Shown: positions 59,571-64,000 of the stretch, one piece after another
Position numbering within the stretch: the stretch's first letter is position 1
How the letters are laid out: each line of letters opens with the position of its first letter
Source: Mycolicibacterium sp. BiH015
Lineage (GTDB): Bacteria; Actinomycetota; Actinomycetes; Mycobacteriales; Mycobacteriaceae
NCBI RefSeq assembly: GCF_027706845.1
Contig: NZ_JAQGCZ010000002.1
Coordinates: 700,469 to 764,468, forward strand
Direction of reading: 5' to 3'
Length of the DNA: 64,000 nucleotides
Program-made: the position numbers and the translations under genes
Notes under the pieces: generated by a model
Told to the model about the DNA's origin: nothing
The model's database searches: none
Seen by the model: the letters and a program-made list of their open reading frames with translations, nothing else

Positions 59571-60953
59571 CTAGCGGCCGATCCCCTTGTAGACGAAACC
59601 CGCGGCCCGGGCGGCCGCTGGGTCGAAGCTGTTCCGTCCGTCGAGGAACACACAACCGGTGGCTGCCAGTTCGGCGAGGCGGGTCAGCGGTGTCTTGTGA
59701 AATTCCCTGTGGCCGGCCAGGACAACCAGCGCATCGGCATCTTTGACAGCGGACTCGATGTCGGGACTCAACGGGATGCTCGTCACCGTCTGTGCTTCCT
59801 CCTCGGCCACCCACGGGTCATGGACCGAAAGCTGGCAGCCTGACTGTTCCAGCAGGGAGACGACGTACTTGGTAGGCGTGAGGCGGCAATCGCCGGTGTT
59901 GTTCTTGAAGGCGATGCCGAGCACGGCGATCCGGCTCGCCTCGATGCTCTTGCCCTGGTCGGCAAGCAGTTCGGTGAGAAGTCCGTAGGTGTAGGCGGGC
60001 ATCGTGTCGTTGACGGTGCGCGAGGTTCGGGGAATCGACAACTTCAGGCCGACGGACTCTCCGAGGTGATTGACGAACCATGGATCCTTCGTCAGGCAGT
60101 AGCCGCCGACGCCCATGCTGGGGCGCAGAATGTTGACGGGGTTTCCACCCTTGGGCATCGTGTTGGCCGCTTCGATCACCTGCAGAGCGTCCATGCCGAG
60201 TTGATCGCACAGCTTCGCCAGCTCATTGGCCATCGCGACGTTGAGGTCCACCCAGAGGTTGTCGGCCAGCTTGACCATCTCGGCGGTCCGCGGATCGTCC
60301 ACGATGACGGAATCCACACCCAGGGTCTGACGCCACAGGGTCGCGCAGGCGCGCGCGCTGCGCTCGTCGACCGCGCCGACCACCACGGGTATCGACGTCA
60401 GCTCGTGGATGGCCTGACCTTCGGCCAGGCGCTCGGGGCAGAACGCGAGCCCGAAGTCGACTCCGGCTTGCAAACCAGAGGCCTCCTCGAGAATCGGCCG
60501 CACCAGGGTTTCGGTGGTGTCGGGCGGCACCGTGCTCTTGAGGATGATCACGTGGCCGGGTCGAAGATGCTGCCCGACGGCCTGCGCGGCGGCCTTGATG
60601 TCGTCGACGATGGGCTCGTAATCCGGCCCCAGCGGTGTGCCGACGTTGACGATCACGAAATCGTTCTCGGCAACGGCGCTGAAATCGGTGGTCGCGCGCA
60701 GTCTCCCGTTACGCACACTGTGCGCGACGAGATCGCTGAGGCCGGGCTCGGCCACAGCGGTCTTGCCCTGGTTGATGTCGTCGACGACGCTCTGCCTGAC
60801 GTCGATTCCTGTCACCGGCCAGCCGCGGTCGGCGAGGACGGCGCCGATCACGGTGCCGATGTAGCCGAAGCCGACCACGGCGATCCCCGACCGCATACCG
60901 CGTACGAGGAGGTCGATCTCGGCGTCGCTACTTCCGAATGCGCCTTGAGCCAT
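59571..60953 (-). CDS. Nucleotide-sugar (UDP-hexose / UDP-ManNAc) dehydrogenase
   Basis: 460 residues from the ATG at 60953 (alternatives GTG 60986 and ATG 60896). The NAD motif is GIAVVGFGYIGTVIGAVLADRG, the middle domain has FCPERLAEGQAI and KLADNLWVDLNVAMANELA, and the catalytic Cys is in GVGGYCLTKDPWF. Such enzymes oxidise a UDP-hexose to the uronic acid in two NAD-dependent steps, so the product probably carries a uronic acid or a sugar made from one. Its stop abuts the epimerase start, giving an operon. Confidence 0.9.
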   Translation of the reverse strand: MAQGAFGSSDAEIDLLVRGMRSGIAVVGFGYIGTVIGAVLADRGWPVTGIDVRQSVVDDINQGKTAVAEPGLSDLVAHSVRNGRLRATTDFSAVAENDFVIVNVGTPLGPDYEPIVDDIKAAAQAVGQHLRPGHVIILKSTVPPDTTETLVRPILEEASGLQAGVDFGLAFCPERLAEGQAIHELTSIPVVVGAVDERSARACATLWRQTLGVDSVIVDDPRTAEMVKLADNLWVDLNVAMANELAKLCDQLGMDALQVIEAANTMPKGGNPVNILRPSMGVGGYCLTKDPWFVNHLGESVGLKLSIPRTSRTVNDTMPAYTYGLLTELLADQGKSIEASRIAVLGIAFKNNTGDCRLTPTKYVVSLLEQSGCQLSVHDPWVAEEEAQTVTSIPLSPDIESAVKDADALVVLAGHREFHKTPLTRLAELAATGCVFLDGRNSFDPAAARAAGFVYKGIGR

Positions 60954-61039
60954 CCCGGTATCCAGCCCTTTCCGTCCCCCGTGCACGTTCAGCGATGAAA
61001 GCGAGGGCCACCAGTCCTGGCTAACGGCGGCAGTCTAAC

Positions 61040-61053
61040 TAACGCTTGCGTCA
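61040..61053. promoter_or_regulatory. ACG-N4-CGTCA palindrome, copy 1
   Basis: TAACGCTTGCGTCA, an imperfect palindrome 87 bp upstream of the sugar dehydrogenase start. It shares ACG-N4-CGTCA and length with copies at 62109 and 63573, all in gaps between sugar genes. Confidence 0.45.
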
Positions 61054-61218
61054 ATCAGCTTCGTTTTGGCGTAATGACCCACCGCCCCGCCCCGAGCCAG
61101 CACGTCCTGGCGTCTCGCGGGCGTACAGCGATGGGAACCGCACGCCCTTATCTGATCGAAATTCACCGGCCGTGGCGGACATGGCAACGTTTGTCCGATC
61201 TGCCCTCCAGGTCGGAAC

Positions 61219-62076
61219 TCAGTTGCGAACGAGGAACCCATTGGGCGCGAACGTGAAGCCGAACTTGTTCTCCCGATCGCGGTCGTGGCTGTAGTCGTTC
61301 GGAAACTCCGCTTCGTATGCCTCGATTGCTTCGAACGGGCCCGGGCCCCACCCAGGCAGATTGGGATGTCCGTTGAGCATCGAGTCTTCGACGATCAGGT
61401 AGTCACCTGGCGACAGCAGTGGGCGGAGGAGCTTCATCTCGGCCAGCACGTGGTCTTTGGAGTGGTCACTGTCCAGGATCGCGAAGATCCTGCCGGGATA
61501 CGTCCTCTTGAGAAGTGTGATCTGCTCGGCGACGGCCGGAACGGTGGACCGCGACTCGACGAAGAGTACGTCCGGGTCGCGCTGCGCCCTGGGGTCGAGA
61601 GGTATGTGGGTGATGTCCACCGAGAGCACTTTGAACGGCGCGCCGATCGACCTCATGATGCTGGCGAAGAACGCCGCGGAACCGCCCTGGTTCGTGCCGA
61701 ACTCGATGACCAGCGACGGTCGCAGCTCGACGAGAATTTCCTGGTAGTTCCACATGTCGGAGACCGATTTCCAGGTCTCGATCCCCATCCAGGTGGTTCT
61801 CTTCCACACGTTGGTGTTGTAGTACCACTTGTGGTACTCCTCGGTCTCGCTGCCTGTGGCCTGGTAGAGAAATGGGGCCAGGACTCCGCTCGCGAGTCGC
61901 CTTCCCAGGCCGGACGGCGTGGGGCGCTGTTCGATCAATCCTGCGGCGATGCGCAGCAGTGAGTTTCTGTCCACGCGGTTCTTGTCGGCGAGGAGGGCAT
62001 CGTCTGCCGCCTCGGCGTAATCAACCCGGACCGCGGATGTCACCTGCGCGGGCTTGGCGTCGTCATCTACCGGCAC
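61219..62076 (-). CDS. CmcI/cephalosporin hydroxylase-type methyltransferase (Rv2959c-like)
   Basis: 285 residues. The domain pattern EFGTNQGGSAAFFASIMRS, LSVDITHIPLDPRAQ, AILDSDHSKDHVLAEMKLL and DYLIVEDSMLNGHPN is that of the CmcI family. Mycobacterial members include Rv2959c, known to methylate rhamnose of phenolic glycolipids, and Rmt proteins of GPL loci. Sugar O-methylation is therefore the best guess; acceptor and position are unknown. A palindrome of the local family lies 33 bp upstream. Confidence 0.85.
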   Translation of the reverse strand: MPVDDDAKPAQVTSAVRVDYAEAADDALLADKNRVDRNSLLRIAAGLIEQRPTPSGLGRRLASGVLAPFLYQATGSETEEYHKWYYNTNVWKRTTWMGIETWKSVSDMWNYQEILVELRPSLVIEFGTNQGGSAAFFASIMRSIGAPFKVLSVDITHIPLDPRAQRDPDVLFVESRSTVPAVAEQITLLKRTYPGRIFAILDSDHSKDHVLAEMKLLRPLLSPGDYLIVEDSMLNGHPNLPGWGPGPFEAIEAYEAEFPNDYSHDRDRENKFGFTFAPNGFLVRN

Positions 62077-62108
62077 GGGCGAAGGCTAACAAGCTCGGGA
62101 AGAGTTTG

Positions 62109-62122
62109 TTACGCAAACGTCA
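62109..62122. promoter_or_regulatory. ACG-N4-CGTCA palindrome, copy 2
   Basis: TTACGCAAACGTCA, 33 bp upstream of the CmcI-like methyltransferase start. It is the same length and core as the other two copies. Confidence 0.45.
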
Positions 62123-62233
62123 ATTACTTCGAGCTGTGGATCAAGTCGGTCCGCTGCGGCGATCCCGGCGTGCAGACCACCCTGCCTCGATCCGAACGCC
62201 CTCGTCCACAACAGATCTCGCGGAGGTGCCCGG

Positions 62234-63502
62234 CTACGCGATGCTCTCGCGGAGCGCGAATTCTTCGACCCGATCGGCAGCGGCGGCGACGGCTTCCGCA
62301 GGCGTCGTCATCTGGGGTGCGAGCTCGCGCGCCCGACTGGTGTACTCCGGTGCCAGGATGCGCTGCAGATCGTTGAACAGGCTCTTTTCGGTTGTAGTCG
62401 CAAATCGGCGGCCTGCGCCCACCTTGAGTCGCTTGAGTTGGGCGGCGAAGAACGGTTGATCGGGCAACGTCCACAGGATCAGTTGTGGGACTCCGGCCCG
62501 CAGGCACGCGGCCAGTGTGCCCGCACCGCCGTGGTGCACCACCGCGCGGCACATGGGAAAAATCGTCGCGTAATTCACCTGGCCCACCACCTTCACATGA
62601 CCAGGGAGTGACGCGCCGCGAAAGTCGGTACCCCCCGCGCCGACGAGTGCGCGCACACCCAAACGAGAGCATGCCGCCGCGATCATCGCCACCGTGTCGG
62701 CCGGCGAGCCGATAGGAACGCTGCCGAACCCGAAGAACACCGGCGGCGTTCCGTCGCCGATCCAGGCGGCGACCTCGCCGTCGGCATCCATCGGCGACGC
62801 CATCGCGAGCGCGCCGACAATGGGGCGCGCGCCGTTCCAGCTCGCCCACTCGGCCGCCAGCCCGGGAAAGCAGACTTCGTCGTAGGCCTGGATCTCCAGC
62901 GAGCCACTTTCGGCAATGCGCCGGGGCGCGGGGTGCGGCGCGCCGGTCAGCCCCAGTGCCCGACGCTGCACGTCCTCGGCCTCGCGCGTCCCCCGCCATG
63001 CCGCCCAGTCATTGGCCGCCATGAGCAGTCGGCTCAGGGGGGCGGGCAGCCACGGCATGAGCTGGCCGTGGGGCCGCGCTGGGAAGTACTGCAGTGTGAC
63101 CAGCGGAATTCCCAGGAACTCCGCCACGTTGGCCGCGGGTTGCTCGAAGATGAGTCCGGTCAGGAGCAGGTCCGCCCCGTCGGCTACAGATGACAGGGTG
63201 GTGGTCATCTCCGCCCAGCACTCCGCGGCGAATCGGTTGGTATCCGCGGCCATCCTCTTGAGTTGTTTGAATCTCCACGGGGCGCGCGAGTACAGGGTGA
63301 AGTACTCGCGCTGGGCGTCGAGGATGGCTTGCGAATCAAGTCCGTAGGCGACGGTGGGTAGGCCCGCCGTCTCGGCGAACGCCACCAGGTTGGGTGGGAC
63401 CGCGATGAGTGTCTCGTGTCCCCGGCGATGCAGTTCACGCCCCACGACGACCGCGGGCTCGACGTCGCCTCGTCCCCCGTAGCTCGAGAGCACAACTTTC
63501 AT
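62234..63502 (-). CDS. GT-B glycosyltransferase (GPL Gtf-like), third paralogue
   Basis: 422 residues with MKVVLSSYGGRGDVEPAVVVGRELHRRGHET at the N-terminus and VHHGGAGTLAACLRAGVPQLIL with an intact Asp-Gln pair (TLPDQPFFAAQLKRL) in the donor domain. It is closest to the second paralogue in this region. With three such enzymes, the product may carry up to three sugars, or two sugar types at the two Thr-like positions. A perfect palindrome of the local family lies 71 bp upstream, shared with the divergent oxidoreductase. Confidence 0.91.
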   Translation of the reverse strand: MKVVLSSYGGRGDVEPAVVVGRELHRRGHETLIAVPPNLVAFAETAGLPTVAYGLDSQAILDAQREYFTLYSRAPWRFKQLKRMAADTNRFAAECWAEMTTTLSSVADGADLLLTGLIFEQPAANVAEFLGIPLVTLQYFPARPHGQLMPWLPAPLSRLLMAANDWAAWRGTREAEDVQRRALGLTGAPHPAPRRIAESGSLEIQAYDEVCFPGLAAEWASWNGARPIVGALAMASPMDADGEVAAWIGDGTPPVFFGFGSVPIGSPADTVAMIAAACSRLGVRALVGAGGTDFRGASLPGHVKVVGQVNYATIFPMCRAVVHHGGAGTLAACLRAGVPQLILWTLPDQPFFAAQLKRLKVGAGRRFATTTEKSLFNDLQRILAPEYTSRARELAPQMTTPAEAVAAAADRVEEFALRESIA

Positions 63503-63572
63503 CGCAGGTAATGGCCTTTCGGTCGTCCCCCGCCCGGGGCGTCAGGAGCATCGGCCATTATTGCCGCTTTTT

Positions 63573-63586
63573 TGACGTTAACGTCA
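63573..63586. promoter_or_regulatory. Perfect TGACGTTAACGTCA palindrome, copy 3
   Basis: 14-bp perfect palindrome, 71 bp upstream of the third glycosyltransferase (start 63502) and 71 bp upstream of the divergent oxidoreductase (GTG 63657). This is the best copy of the local family and sets its consensus. Confidence 0.55.
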
Positions 63587-63656
63587 GTGTTCGTTGATAC
63601 GATCCCGAATCGCCCAGACCAGGCCTGCAATCGGCCACCATGCTCAGGAGCTCGAT

Positions 63657-64000
63657 GTGGCTGACGGCGTGATTGCCGCCCGCGAGGCAGAACGCATTTC
63701 GTGGGACGTGATCGTGGTCGGTACGGGCATGGGCGGCGGAGTGCTGGGCCACCGCCTGGCACGAGCGGGCCGCAAGGTTCTCTATGTGGAGAAGGGCCGG
63801 TCGACGCTTCCAGGCGTAGCGGGAACGATCCGCTCCGCAGTCCCAGAACTGGCGGAACCCTCGGCGACCAGGTCGGCGGCGACGTACTTCGATGCGTTGG
63901 CCCGAGGGGGGCGCTCGACCGACGAGGTCGAAGATGTCAGCGGGCGGTTCTCGAAGAGGTTCGTGCCGTTCATCGGTAGTGGCACCGGTGGGTCCTCGGC
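63657..64000 (+). CDS. FAD-dependent (GMC-like) oxidoreductase, N-terminal part (3' end outside window)
   Basis: The gene opens with GTG 63657 after AGGAG (63646-63650) and runs off the window; 114 codons are visible. The FAD-binding motif VIVVGTGMGGGVLGHRL and the VLYVEKGR strand are those of GMC/cholesterol-oxidase-like flavoproteins. GSGTGGSS near the window end fits the same fold. The substrate is unknown. It diverges from the third glycosyltransferase over a perfect 14-bp palindrome, so it may belong to the same regulon. Confidence 0.72.
   Translation, partial: MADGVIAAREAERISWDVIVVGTGMGGGVLGHRLARAGRKVLYVEKGRSTLPGVAGTIRSAVPELAEPSATRSAATYFDALARGGRSTDEVEDVSGRFSKRFVPFIGSGTGGSS

Noticed and set aside
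1..64000. tRNA/rRNA genes, insertion sequences, prophage, CRISPR arrays
   Set aside because: No transposase, integrase, tRNA-like cloverleaf or regularly spaced short repeats were seen on reading both strands; repeats present are NRPS module repeats.

Overview
The window is high-GC actinobacterial chromosome and almost certainly mycobacterial, most likely a rapid grower (Mycolicibacterium type). The grounds are an LpqH-type lipoprotein, a CYP125-family P450, two perfect matches to the mycobacterial KstR operator, a FAAL paired with a mycocerosic-acid-synthase-type PKS, MbtH-dependent NRPSs, and sugar-tailoring genes of the kinds found in glycopeptidolipid (GPL) loci. I saw no rRNA, tRNA, insertion sequence, prophage or CRISPR array.

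Positions 1-23,400 hold mostly short, ordinary transcription units. They run from a histidine kinase/response regulator pair through a phosphodiesterase-like hydrolase, an NlpC/P60-like protein, YaaA, small membrane and secreted proteins, an amidase, an alpha/beta hydrolase and CinA. Next come an SDR and a DapB-like dehydrogenase diverging from one KstR-type site, a STAS/anti-sigma pair, a HAD phosphatase, and a nitronate monooxygenase preceded by a second KstR-type site. The block closes with a TetR-molybdopterin oxidoreductase operon, a CYP125-family P450, a flavin monooxygenase broken by an apparent 1-nt deletion and diverging from its own TetR gene, an XRE regulator, an AhpD-like protein and an LpqH-like lipoprotein.

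Positions 23,400-63,500 look like one biosynthetic locus for an acylated, glycosylated peptide. A fatty acyl-AMP ligase and a reducing MAS-type PKS (KS-AT-DH-ER-KR-ACP) diverge and probably make the lipid. Two overlapping NRPS genes and MbtH make the peptide: Cstart-A-PCP-E on the first protein, then C-A-PCP, C-A-PCP, C-A-PCP-E and C-PCP on the second. Tailoring genes follow: three GT-B glycosyltransferases, three methyltransferase-like proteins (class I, TylF-like, CmcI/Rv2959c-like), an O-acyltransferase fused to an SGNH domain, two SDR epimerase/dehydratases, and a UDP-sugar dehydrogenase that points to a uronic acid or a sugar derived from it.

The gene content recalls GPL loci but the assembly line is not the canonical one. 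The first and last complete modules carry threonine-like codes followed by epimerization domains, which would give two hydroxyl-bearing D-residues for glycosylation. The line ends in a C-PCP module with neither A domain nor thioesterase/reductase. The locus has its own candidate regulatory sites: two tandem CRP-type sites before mbtH, a 14-bp palindrome family in three intergenic gaps of the sugar block, and a 22-codon leader ORF overlapping the PKS start. The window ends inside an FAD (GMC-like) oxidoreductase gene.
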